DNA of 24,994 nt from positions 1 to 24,994 of the forward strand of contig CAIJOU010000744.1 in NCBI GenBank assembly GCA_903822375.1, in the 5' to 3' direction. Both the position numbers and the translations under genes were made by a program. The notes below the pieces were generated by a model. It saw only the letters and a program-made list of their open reading frames with translations. It had not been told where the DNA came from and did not search any database. This DNA comes from Candidatus Hydrogenedentota bacterium (GTDB lineage: Bacteria > Hydrogenedentota > Hydrogenedentia > Hydrogenedentales > CAITNO01). This document shows positions 16,501-22,105 of this stretch, one piece after another (the first letter of the stretch is position 1; each line of letters starts with the position of its first letter).

Positions 16501-17351
16501 CAGCGGTTAGCGGAACCGTGTCGCCGGCCAACAGCGCCAGGCCGACCTGGACCTGGATCTCCGGCGGCAACGATGGCGCCGGATTCTTCCGCTTCGGCTA
16601 TGCCGACGGCGTCTGGCTGATGGCGGACACGGGGACAACGGCCTTCACGCCGGAATCGGGTCTGCCGGACGGCAGCCATGCGCTGTTTGTGCAGGAACGC
16701 GATGCGGCGGGCAACTGGAGCGCGTCGGGTTCCTCCACCGTGGTGGTGGACACGGTGGTCTATTACAGGGTGACCGTGCAGGCTGCCACGGGCGGCAGCA
16801 TTGCGCTGCTCCCGGCGCAACCCGAAGGCGGTTATCCGAGCGGCACACAGGTGACGGCAACGGCGACGGCAACCACGGGATATACCTTCACGAACTGGAC
16901 CGGCGCGCTGGCCGGCAGCGCGAATCCCACCGTGCTGGTGGTGGACGGCGACAAGACGATCGGTGCGGTGTTTACGGCAGTTGCCACGGAGGGCGAACCG
17001 CCCGCCGAGGGCGAGGGCGAAGGCGAACCGCCCGCCAGCGCCACGGAAGCCGCACAGCGGCTGAGTGACGCGTTCGCCGGGGCCGACACGGACAAAAGCG
17101 GCGCGCTCAGCGCCGCCGAGGCAAGGGCGGCGGTTCCAGGGATGACGGATGCACAATTCGGGCAACTGGATGCGGACGGTGACGGCCAGATCACGCAGGA
17201 GGAACTGGATGCGGCGCTGAACGCCAACACCGGCTGCGCCTGCACGAAATCCGGTGCCGTTACAAACGGGCTGAAACGCCGGTTCGCCGACCTGTTCCTT
17301 CTCGGCCTTGCCATGACCACGCTGCTGGCGCTCCGCACAAGACGGCCGTAA
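10569..17351 (+). CDS. Giant exported surface protein: beta-helix modules, Ig-like repeats, EF-hands, C-terminal anchor
   Basis: This is a 2260-residue exported protein of unknown ligand. The start at ATG 10569 has GGGGAG 9 bp upstream. It gives a 29-residue signal peptide (MVDVVLRRMGVAFLLLAVV, with AFA before the likely cut). Four duplicated right-handed beta-helix modules follow (about 35-337, 416-713, 793-1165, 1246-1702). Each opens with a VNAAS/DGATW/AYKTLQ motif, an IYGGFAGNE strand and IDG, repeats NC-F--N motifs with GGG(M/I)YN, and closes near DMGAYEG. The modules are joined by InlB-like repeats ending FVEWTG/FVGWGG. Four Ig-like repeats (about 1704-2062) are followed by a last InlB-like repeat, an EGEPPAEGEGEGEPP linker, two canonical EF-hand loops (DTDKSGALSAAE, DADGDGQITQEE) and a membrane anchor. 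Adhesin or carbohydrate-active scaffold are possible roles; no catalytic site was recognised. Confidence 0.85.
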   Translation: MVDVVLRRMGVAFLLLAVVPCLCTGPAFAVGIFRVNAASTAETPDGATWDSAYKTLQDGADAASAAAGGEVWVAGGIYIGTSYQVVSVNQHVSLYGGFAGNETVREQRDWVANPVLIDGENKRQCINGYGSNTFDGLIISRGTGGLFGSYSATVANCVFTQNSGSSYGAMSVGGASSITNCVFTANKCTGTTQTSGGGAIKCYSGTTITNCTFSRNTASYGGAIYYNSGYTDPLRVVNCILWGDSAGTGPEIYNSTSSYPAIVSYSCIQGDYSGTFNIAIDPSFLGGPNGGSVQLKADSSWCITTGTYEGAPVADLLNRPRPQGSYVSRGAYQGAVSSAQAMPLSISVNPANAGRTYPSPGLYYFAPGDPVVLTVQPFGFRFVEWTGSVNSTDSVALIVMKASASITAQFVQDITYVNAAQAGPADGKGWETAFKTIQEGVNAVPACGGAVWVARGIYTEHTPMVMRPGVSIYGSFAGNEITASQRDLAGGVSIIDGTGLNRCVYGADDAVLDGFTVTHGRASQGAGMYNYKTSPTVVNCSFIANKSTVGEGGGVYNYSCAPTFNNCVFARNECVTGGGGMYNDSSSPRLVTCTFNSNHAAYGGGIYAYSGAPQVLNCILWGDVAAGGGGEIYNDQAGTTVLYSCIQGGYAGTGNTGADPLLVDASGGSLQLRAGSPCIDQCSVTISPATDLLGRPRPQGIWVDMGAYEGVVNADDIVTLTIQSTPENNGITEPAPGAHQYVRGEMVPLEARGVGHRFVGWGGDVTESQPRTVVLMEATKTVTAVFADNIVHVNAASQSGTPDGATWDSAFHTLQEGAAAAYAVGGGEVWVAGGNYTAEANPVLTMNPGVFIYGGFAGTEMALETRNWKVYSTVIDGQDVHRCVEGADYALLDGFTVTRGNSLYDPHDPVSGVGGGMCNASVSPTVSNCAFVGNHADSGGGAMTNIGSAAHVANCFFARNQAKGYGYFADFRGGGAMSNITSRPTVTCCTFTANMSGDAGGAVCNSYSTVDMENCVFTLNQADGNGGAMVGLFGNWGTVTNCTFSGNSAQGTGGAIYDAYSQMRVSNCILWGDTGFRGSPEFYSNYAGYYTDLIAYSCVQGGFTGTGNISADPLFVGDSGGSVKLRPNSPCVDAGTVVGAPATDILGQIRPTDTGVDMGAYEGTASPTDIVALTVRTTPEGFGRMTPTAGRHYFTRDETAILSATAVGCRFGRWSGDVDSATPDISLLMDKNKTVTAEFVPFVAYVDLAASGTGDGKSWGSAYTSLQAAVDAVAAGGGGELWVAKGTYTADTDPVLIMQPGVFLFGGFTGAEDTRSQRDWEANRTVIDGKDGRRCVVGASNALLDGFTVTGGYAAVSQNDAYKGGGMLNVSVSPTVANCLFTHNAARYGAGMFNQDNNAVIKNCFFAENIASRSQNYTDAASATYDDYSVGGGMENAGGAPTVTGCEFSGNIAALGGGLAIDYSVATVTKCVFKNNQARDQIGFYGYAGGGAICNMSARSTIRECVFTENQDRGRNPYGGGGAILNTSDTIPSSPSPNSLVTLLNCVFTRNSVAYYGGAVSSISYPTQVINCTFLNNHASYGEGNAVYSDYSSTYSSMTRSTVENCILWDSVNSDLQQIADSLSATAYAMLVTYSCVQGGYTGTGNIDTDPLFADLETGDLRLSAGSPCIDSGTAEGAPEVDMLGVPRPQGAGFDMGAYEYDITPPNAPVITGPISATNNPRPTFTWKSGGNGDAGLYRCGFAEGSWIVQESADTKFTPSSDLSDGQHTFYVQERDITGNWSVSGSLAVTVDTVAPNAPLVQGVTSPTKNPRPAWSWSSGGNGSFLYRYGYSEGTWIASDVTATDFAPKENLSDGSHALYVQERDAAGNWSGSGSFEVTVDTTPPNSPVVAGAASPTANVMPEWTWSSGGNGGIGQYRFGFAEGAWMVAAVTTTAFTLNAPLSDGSHTFFVQERDAAGNWSASGSFTLIVDAHPPNAPAVSGTVSPANSARPTWTWISGGNDGAGFFRFGYADGVWLMADTGTTAFTPESGLPDGSHALFVQERDAAGNWSASGSSTVVVDTVVYYRVTVQAATGGSIALLPAQPEGGYPSGTQVTATATATTGYTFTNWTGALAGSANPTVLVVDGDKTIGAVFTAVATEGEPPAEGEGEGEPPASATEAAQRLSDAFAGADTDKSGALSAAEARAAVPGMTDAQFGQLDADGDGQITQEELDAALNANTGCACTKSGAVTNGLKRRFADLFLLGLAMTTLLALRTRRP
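10671..15674 (+). repeat. Four tandem beta-helix modules (internal gene duplication)
   Basis: Four in-frame units start near 10671, 11816, 12945 and 14304, about 1.13-1.37 kb apart. Each runs from a VNAAS-like opening to a PRPQG-MGAYEG-like closing, with an InlB-like linker between units. The sequences have diverged at the DNA level, and the last two units are longer by extra NC-F-GGG helix turns. Confidence 0.85.
15678..16755 (+). repeat. Four tandem Ig-like repeats of about 270 bp
   Basis: Units start near 15678, 15948, 16212 and 16482 (spacings 270, 264 and 270 bp). Each encodes PPNAP-V-G, then a W-SGGNG core, FAEG-W, LSDG-H--FVQERDAAGNWS-SGS and a closing VD. The stretch encoding QERDAAGNWS is almost identical between units, so the repeats look recently duplicated or homogenised. 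Confidence 0.9.
17232..17351 (+). other. C-terminal sorting/anchor signal of the surface protein
   Basis: The last 39 codons encode GCAC, a short polar stretch, a hydrophobic helix (DLFLLGLAMTTLLAL) and RTRRP at the end. A Cys-containing motif, a helix and an Arg cluster form the tripartite plan of C-terminal sorting signals such as MYXO-CTERM. Assignment to a named class is not possible by eye. Confidence 0.6.
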
Positions 17352-17360
17352 CCGGGAACA

Positions 17361-17377
17361 GGGACGCAGTCCCAGTG
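17361..17377. repeat. Short hairpin / possible dispersed motif, copy 2
   Basis: GGGAC (17361-17365) and GTCCC (17369-17373) form a 5-bp stem with a 3-base loop, 9 bp after the surface-protein stop. The wider sequence GGGACGC-AGT-CCCAGTG shares both heptamers with 9203-9223. It could be a weak terminator, but no T-run follows. Confidence 0.3.
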
Positions 17378-17499
17378 CCTTCGAGGGAATCGCGCCTGCT
17401 GCGGGCGGGATGCAAGCACGGTTTCCCCGATTCATGGTCGTTTTCCTGCCAGATCTTTCCCGAAGGCCTTTTTGGCGTGAAACAGCCCGGAGTCGCGCC

Positions 17500-17523
17500 A
17501 AGATTAAGAAATCTTAATGAAAT
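17500..17523. promoter_or_regulatory. Tandem TTAA direct repeat / overlapping inverted repeats, response-regulator-like site
   Basis: This AT-rich island in the 244-bp gap 17352-17595 contains TTAAGAAAT (17504-17512) and TTAATGAAAT (17514-17523), direct repeats exactly 10 bp apart. It also holds two overlapping inverted repeats: AAGATT/AATCTT (17500-17515) and ATTAAG/CTTAAT (17503-17518). TTAAG-N5-TTAAT resembles PmrA/BasR/QseB boxes of the OmpR family. It lies about 73 bp before the 17596 start. Apart from this and the hairpin at 17361, nothing else was recognised in the gap. Confidence 0.4.
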
Positions 17524-17595
17524 TGTGTGGGGAACTTCATGACGGTGTGCAATCATACCCCTTGATATTTCGCCCGCCATTGCCGCGGAGCCGGA

Positions 17596-19323
17596 ATGAA
17601 AGGCCCGTCCTTCTCCAAGTTTCAGAAGACTGAACAGGCATGGGGCACGGGTTTAACGACAACCAGGATTACCGCTGTGAATGCACAATGCGAAGACAGA
17701 GAAACCCGGTCAAGCGGGGCGATGTGGATGCTCTTCCTCATCATCGTGACCGGTGTTCTCGCGCGTGGCTCCATACTGTTCAGAGCGGAGTCAATGCCCG
17801 GCGTGAACGGCGCCTACAGCCTGGTGCAGGCGCGCTCCCTGATCGAGAAGGGAACACTGGGACTGCCGGATTTCCCGCTCCTGTTCGCGTTGCAGGCGGG
17901 GTTTGCGTGCCTCCTCCGGCGCATCACCGGCTGGGGCCTTGAACCCTCCATCCTCCTTGCGGTGAAGCTGTGCGTGGCCCTGCTGCCGCCGCTGGCGGCG
18001 GTGCCGGTGTTTCTGCTGGGGCGGCGGTGGAGCGTGCGCGCGGGTCGCCCCCGGTCAGGCCTTCCGCTCGTTGCAGCGGCGCTGGTTTCCTTTGGCGGAC
18101 AGGCGATGGCCATGACGGGCAACATCGACAAGAACGCACTGGCGCTGGTGTGGCTGTCGGGAATGCTGCTGGCGTTGCACGCCTGCATGGAGCGCAGGAC
18201 CCCCGCGTACCTGGCCGCGACGGTCCTGTTTCTTCTGCTCCTGGGGGTCACGCATGTCGGCGCTTTCGGCGCCGCGCTGGTGCTGGCGGCGTGCGTGTGC
18301 GCGGTGTACATAAATCGCCCGGGCGCACCACCGCTGAAGGTGACGCTCCCGGCGATTGCGGGGGCGCTGTCCGTCATTGGTGCGGCGGAGGGCTTGGTCT
18401 TCTGGAAATTCGATCCCGCACGCATCGAGCGGCTGACGCGGGTGATTACAGACCCTGTCGCATTCATGTCTCACCGGCCGGGCTCCATACCGCCCATGCC
18501 GGGTCCCATGCCCCCGATGCCCGGCGGACCGCCGCCGTTCTTCATGTTCTTCGCCGTCACCCTCGTGCACCTTGCGCTCCTGGGAATCCTGGCTGCCTGC
18601 GTGCTGCGGGTCCTGTGGAAACGGCGCAACGCGCTGACCGATGCGGACATCGGGCTGGTGGGCGGAAGCGTTCTGGCCATTGTGTTGATGACGGGGCCGT
18701 GGGTGCACGGTGACACCGCAATGAGGCTCGCGCTCATCGCCTCGCTGCCGGCGATAGTCGTGGCGATGTTTGCCCTGCTCCACACCGGGCACCGGCGTGT
18801 ACCGCTCCTCCTCACCGGCCTCGTGTGCTTGGGCGTCATGGCTTACGGGGTGTCCTACACCGCAAACGGGGGATGGCGCATTCTAAACGGCAGCGCGTAT
18901 GAGGAGATGAAGTCCCTTTCGGCGCAGATACCGAAGCCTGAATACACACTGATTGTCGCGAACCACGGCATGGAATGGAACGCCGCATGGCTGCTGCACA
19001 CGCATGTTGCGCAGACATCGGCCTTGGTCACAGGCGACTGGCAGCGTTATGACGAGGTGCTGTTTCTCGTCTTAAAGGACGAATTCACACCGGGCGGGCC
19101 GCCCGGGTTCGGCCTGCCGGGAAGACCCGATACGGAACGCGGTCCCAGGCCGGGGCCTGAACCCGGCCCGCACCCGCCCATGCATGTGCCGGTGCAGATT
19201 CCGGCAGACGCGGTGATATTGCACGACGGCCCGCACCTCACGCTCGCGCGCGTAACAATACCCCCGTCTTTTGTGAAGGACAGGCCGGAGACAGGCATGA
19301 CAATGGAGGCAAGACATGATTAA
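17596..19323 (+). CDS. Polytopic membrane protein, GT-C glycosyltransferase-like
   Basis: This 575-residue inner-membrane protein has about ten or eleven hydrophobic helices between residues 43 and 425, followed by a periplasmic-looking C-terminal part. The first loop after helix 1 reads MPGVNGAYSLVQARSLIEKG, then GLPDFPLLFALQ. This resembles the first extracytoplasmic loop of GT-C enzymes (STT3, PMT, ArnT types), where a catalytic Asp usually sits; here Asn occupies the comparable place. Two Pro-rich inserts stand out: GSIPPMPGPMPPMPGGPPPFF before a helix, and a GGPPGFGLPGRP to PGPEPGPHPPMH stretch near the C-terminus. GGAG lies 6 bp before ATG 17596; Met43 is an alternative start. It overlaps the next gene by 8 bp. 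The GT-C label is tentative. Confidence 0.55.
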   Translation: MKGPSFSKFQKTEQAWGTGLTTTRITAVNAQCEDRETRSSGAMWMLFLIIVTGVLARGSILFRAESMPGVNGAYSLVQARSLIEKGTLGLPDFPLLFALQAGFACLLRRITGWGLEPSILLAVKLCVALLPPLAAVPVFLLGRRWSVRAGRPRSGLPLVAAALVSFGGQAMAMTGNIDKNALALVWLSGMLLALHACMERRTPAYLAATVLFLLLLGVTHVGAFGAALVLAACVCAVYINRPGAPPLKVTLPAIAGALSVIGAAEGLVFWKFDPARIERLTRVITDPVAFMSHRPGSIPPMPGPMPPMPGGPPPFFMFFAVTLVHLALLGILAACVLRVLWKRRNALTDADIGLVGGSVLAIVLMTGPWVHGDTAMRLALIASLPAIVVAMFALLHTGHRRVPLLLTGLVCLGVMAYGVSYTANGGWRILNGSAYEEMKSLSAQIPKPEYTLIVANHGMEWNAAWLLHTHVAQTSALVTGDWQRYDEVLFLVLKDEFTPGGPPGFGLPGRPDTERGPRPGPEPGPHPPMHVPVQIPADAVILHDGPHLTLARVTIPPSFVKDRPETGMTMEARHD

Positions 19324-19951
19324 AGGCAAGTTGAAGTACATACTGGCAACCCTGGGCGCCCTCTATTTGGTGCTCTTCGCGGGCTATCTGATTCATGCGG
19401 GCTTGAACAGGAACAGCGTCCAGGGCCCTTCAGAACTGGAACTGCACCCGGAGAAGGCCGCCGAGATTCGCGCCAAGGAACGGGCGGAAGAGCTTCGCGG
19501 CCGGCTGAAGCTGAGCGATGAACAGACAAAGCAGGTTGCGGAGATCTTTCAGAAGTATCAGCCCATGGGCGGTCCCGGGGGGCCTCCCACAGGTGATCCC
19601 CGCGAACGATTCCAGGCGATGCGGGACGAAATCGCCAAAGTGCTTACGCCGGAACAGCAAGCGCTTCAGGGACAAATGGGCCCCGGCGGTTCCGGCGGCC
19701 CGCGCGGTCCGGGTGGACCCGGCGGTCCGGGAGGCCCCGGAGGCCCACGAGGTCCCAGAGGGCCGGGAGGAGGCCCCGGTGGGCCGCCCGGCATGAACCC
19801 CGAGCGCATGGAAGCGATCAAGAACGTCATGACGCCGGAACAAAAGGAACGGTTTGACAAACAACTGGAGCGCATGAAGAACCGGATGCCGCCCGGCCCC
19901 CCCGGCGGCGGCCGACCCGGCGGGCCCGGCGGTCCGCCACCCGGCATGTAG
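19316..19951 (+). CDS. Spy/CpxP-like LTxxQ periplasmic protein with collagen-like segment
   Basis: This 211-residue protein is anchored or exported by one N-terminal hydrophobic segment (about 7-27, YILATLGALYLVLFAGYLI). Three LTxxQ-type motifs are visible: LKLSDEQTKQVAEIF (about 64-78), KVLTPEQQALQ (about 108-118) and NVMTPEQKERF (about 170-180). They are set in charged helices as in the Spy/CpxP/heavy-metal-sensor family. Between motifs two and three, residues 122-157 form twelve uninterrupted Gly-X-Y triplets. A second Gly/Pro-rich tail ends the protein (PPGGGRPGGPGGPPPGM). GGAGG (19305-19309) precedes ATG by 6 bp, inside the preceding gene, indicating coupled translation. A periplasmic chaperone or stress-sensor role is inferred from the family, not shown. 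Confidence 0.6.
   Translation: MIKGKLKYILATLGALYLVLFAGYLIHAGLNRNSVQGPSELELHPEKAAEIRAKERAEELRGRLKLSDEQTKQVAEIFQKYQPMGGPGGPPTGDPRERFQAMRDEIAKVLTPEQQALQGQMGPGGSGGPRGPGGPGGPGGPGGPRGPRGPGGGPGGPPGMNPERMEAIKNVMTPEQKERFDKQLERMKNRMPPGPPGGGRPGGPGGPPPGM
19679..19786 (+). repeat. Collagen-like Gly-X-Y segment
   Basis: Thirty-six codons encode twelve consecutive Gly-X-Y triplets (GPG, GSG, GPR, GPG x4, GPR x2, GPG, GGP x2). The DNA is correspondingly rich in repeated GGNCCNGGN nonamers, so copy number could vary in frame. Confidence 0.75.
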
Positions 19952-19978
19952 GCATTCGCGTTGCACCCAAGGGTGTTT

Positions 19979-19983
19979 GGGAG
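19979..19983 (+). promoter_or_regulatory. Ribosome-binding site setting the pseudopilin start
   Basis: GGGAG lies 8 bp before ATG 19992. An upstream in-frame TTG at 19977 overlaps this site, so the ATG is the likely start. Confidence 0.65.
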
Positions 19984-19991
19984 AAACGGAT

Positions 19992-20960
19992 ATGAGAAGA
20001 CAGGGCTTTACACTGGTGGAACTGCTGGTGGTCATTGCCATTATCGGCATACTGGCCTCGATGCTGCTGCCGGCCCTTGCCCGGGCGCGTGAGGCGGCGC
20101 GGCGCAGTTCGTGCAGCAACAACCTCAAGCAATGGGGTCTGGTGCTCCTCATGTATTCCGGGGAATCGGGCGGGCACAAGTTCCCGCCGCTTGAACTGGA
20201 ACTGGGCTGCGGCATGCGTCCCTGCATGGCTTGGGGGCCGCGCGTGGCCGCCATCTATCCCGAGTACCTTACCGACCCGGCCATCATCTTCTGTCCGTCC
20301 AATCCGACCGACAGCCTGAAGAACCATGTCTCCTCCGACGGCACGCTGACGCTGGTGAACAAGGTGGACGGCAACCACCGGCAGGGCGTGGAGGCCGTCG
20401 CGTGCAGCTACACCTACATGGCGTGGCTGCTTGACCGCGTTTCCGATTCGGACCCGATGGACATCGCCATGCCGCTGCTGGGCAAGGCGGAGGAATTAGG
20501 TCTTGACCCGTTGCAGACCATCGATTTCGCCGAAGTGCCCTCGCAGATTCTGGAGGCCATTTTCGGGCTGATGTCCGCGCACATGCCCTACATGCGGACC
20601 AGGGATGAGGCGGGATTTCTTAATGTCACGGACCAGAACATCACGGTCAGCGAGGGCAGCGGCAACGGCGGCGGCAGCACCATTTTCCGCCTAGCACAGG
20701 GGGCCGAGCGTTTTCTCATCACCGACATCAACAATCCGTCGGCCAACGCAAAGGCGCAGAGTGATGTCTTCGTGATGTACGACAACGTCTCCACGACCAG
20801 TTCGCAGTTCAACCACGTCCCCGGCGGCAGCAACGTCCTCTACATGGACGGCCACGTGGACTTTGTGAAATACCCTGGAAGCCCGCCGCTGAACAAGAAG
20901 ATGTCCTCGATCATGCGCATGTTCGATCAGCATCCTCCGGGACCGCCGCCCGGAGGGTGA
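19992..20960 (+). CDS. Prepilin-type protein with C-terminal H-X10-DG motif (PVC-style pseudopilin)
   Basis: This 322-residue protein starts with MRRQG5|FTLVELLVVIAIIGILA, a minimal prepilin leader with Glu at +5, processed by prepilin peptidase. The helix is followed by the conserved AREAARRSSCSNNLKQWGL segment. The C-terminal motif FNHVPGGSNVLYMDGHVDF places His ten residues before DG. This recalls the H-X9-DG domain of large paralogous prepilin families in planctomycetes and relatives. The protein ends in HPPGPPPGG, echoing the Pro/Gly-rich stretches of its two upstream neighbours. It lies 40 bp after the LTxxQ gene and is probably in the same transcript. It converges on the next gene with only 7 bp between stop codons. 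Its exact role in such organisms is unknown. Confidence 0.85.
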   Translation: MRRQGFTLVELLVVIAIIGILASMLLPALARAREAARRSSCSNNLKQWGLVLLMYSGESGGHKFPPLELELGCGMRPCMAWGPRVAAIYPEYLTDPAIIFCPSNPTDSLKNHVSSDGTLTLVNKVDGNHRQGVEAVACSYTYMAWLLDRVSDSDPMDIAMPLLGKAEELGLDPLQTIDFAEVPSQILEAIFGLMSAHMPYMRTRDEAGFLNVTDQNITVSEGSGNGGGSTIFRLAQGAERFLITDINNPSANAKAQSDVFVMYDNVSTTSSQFNHVPGGSNVLYMDGHVDFVKYPGSPPLNKKMSSIMRMFDQHPPGPPPGG

Positions 20961-20967
20961 CGCCGCG

Positions 20968-22092
20968 CTACAGCTTGAGAAAGAGCTTGTTCTTCTCGAG
21001 GAAGCGGAGGAACAGGTAGCACAGGCCGAAGAACACACCGAATCCCGCCAGCGTGTACCAGAGCGGCGCATCGTTGGGCATGTAGGGGGTGAGGGCGGTG
21101 TCGACGATGTTGTGTATGAGGTATGCCGCCAGTGCGTTGGTGCCCAGGGTGCGCAGCATGCCGATGCGTAGCGGCGCGATATCGCAGGCGACCACAAACA
21201 GCGCGTACATCACAAGGCAGAACCCGGCGCTGAAGGTCATGTAGGTGACGCTGGCCATGGGCTGGCTCATGGTCCAAATGTCGGACGGGAGCGAGGGGGG
21301 CACGAAGGGCGGTTCGACCAGCCAGCGACCGAGGCCCTGGGCGGTGGCGGTGCCGTTGATGACCTGGTGCACGGCGGTCAGGCAGGATAGGGCGTATCCG
21401 ACCAAACCAAGTGCCATGCCCCAGCCCAGTATGGGAAGCAACGCACGTCGCGGGCCCCGGTTGCGCATCCAGTCGCAAGCGAGGGCGCCGGCCAGCGTGG
21501 GAATCGCCCAGCTCATGAAGCCGAGCGGCCCGCCGTCCGTGATGCCCACATGGGTGGTCCATGCCGCATAGAACGTATAACACGCGAGCAGATGCAGCAG
21601 GCCCGTGAAGGCCATGAATGCGGCAAGGACCCGGGTTGATGCGCCGATAACCGGCACCAGCCACAGGCCCGTGCAGCCGATATGCACCAGCGCCTGAAAG
21701 ATGCTTCCCCAGATAGCCGGTGAAAAGAACGCGCCAAAGCCCGCAGCCTGTATCTCGGCCCAGGAGCCGTACCGGTTCCCGAAACCGTAATACACCGAGC
21801 CGAAAAGGATCAGTCCGAGATTGCGTTTGACGGCCTTGCGATAGGCGGCCCCCACCCCGAGTTTTTCCACGGTGCGGCCGAAAGTGAAGCGGAACGCAAA
21901 GCCCACCGCAAAGAAGAACTGCGGCATGATGGTGTCGGCGTAACTGAAATAGTTTCCATGGTGGCCGAAGGTGGGATGCATGCAGGCATAGCCGCCCACC
22001 ATGTTGACAAGAAACATCCCCGCGATCGTGTATCCGCGGAACTGGTCCAGCGAAACGATGCGCGAGGGCGGGGTCTCCGATGGCAAATTCAA
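20968..22092 (-). CDS. Membrane acyltransferase, NagX/DUF5009 (heparan-alpha-glucosaminide acetyltransferase-like)
   Basis: This polytopic membrane protein has about ten helices and is related to COG4299/NagX and DUF5009 acyltransferases. These are thought to move acyl groups across the membrane onto sugars. The signature region is present near the N-terminus: SLDQFRGYTIAGMFLVNMVG, then HPTFGHHGNYFSYADTIMPQ, FFFAVGFAFR and a cytoplasmic RKAVKRNLGL. Start choice: the frame runs back to 22221, but family homology begins late. On the minus strand AGGAG (22101-22105) lies 8 bp before TTG 22092, giving MNLPSETPPSRIVSLDQ (374 residues). GTG 22101 overlaps the AGGAG and is less likely. A 166-bp gap separates it from maf, so it may have its own promoter, which was not identified. 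Confidence 0.8.
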   Translation of the reverse strand: MNLPSETPPSRIVSLDQFRGYTIAGMFLVNMVGGYACMHPTFGHHGNYFSYADTIMPQFFFAVGFAFRFTFGRTVEKLGVGAAYRKAVKRNLGLILFGSVYYGFGNRYGSWAEIQAAGFGAFFSPAIWGSIFQALVHIGCTGLWLVPVIGASTRVLAAFMAFTGLLHLLACYTFYAAWTTHVGITDGGPLGFMSWAIPTLAGALACDWMRNRGPRRALLPILGWGMALGLVGYALSCLTAVHQVINGTATAQGLGRWLVEPPFVPPSLPSDIWTMSQPMASVTYMTFSAGFCLVMYALFVVACDIAPLRIGMLRTLGTNALAAYLIHNIVDTALTPYMPNDAPLWYTLAGFGVFFGLCYLFLRFLEKNKLFLKL

Positions 22093-22100
22093 CTTTGGCA

Positions 22101-22105
22101 CTCCT
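22101..22105 (-). promoter_or_regulatory. Ribosome-binding site supporting a TTG start
   Basis: AGGAG on the minus strand is 8 bp upstream of TTG 22092. It supports this rare start for the acyltransferase over the upstream ATG, or the GTG that it overlaps. Confidence 0.5.

Noticed and set aside
10671..16755. Arrays of regularly spaced short repeats considered as a CRISPR array
   Set aside because: Repeats are in frame, divergent at the DNA level and translate to continuous beta-helix and Ig-like domains; no cas genes are nearby.
10569..17351. Possibility that the surface protein is an autotransporter
   Set aside because: The beta-helix part would fit, but the C-terminus is an EF-hand pair and a single hydrophobic anchor, with no beta-barrel translocator domain.
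15918..17501. Open frame of 527 codons on the minus strand opposite the Ig-like region
   Set aside because: It mirrors the tandem repeats of the sense gene and has no independent domain; a GC-driven shadow.
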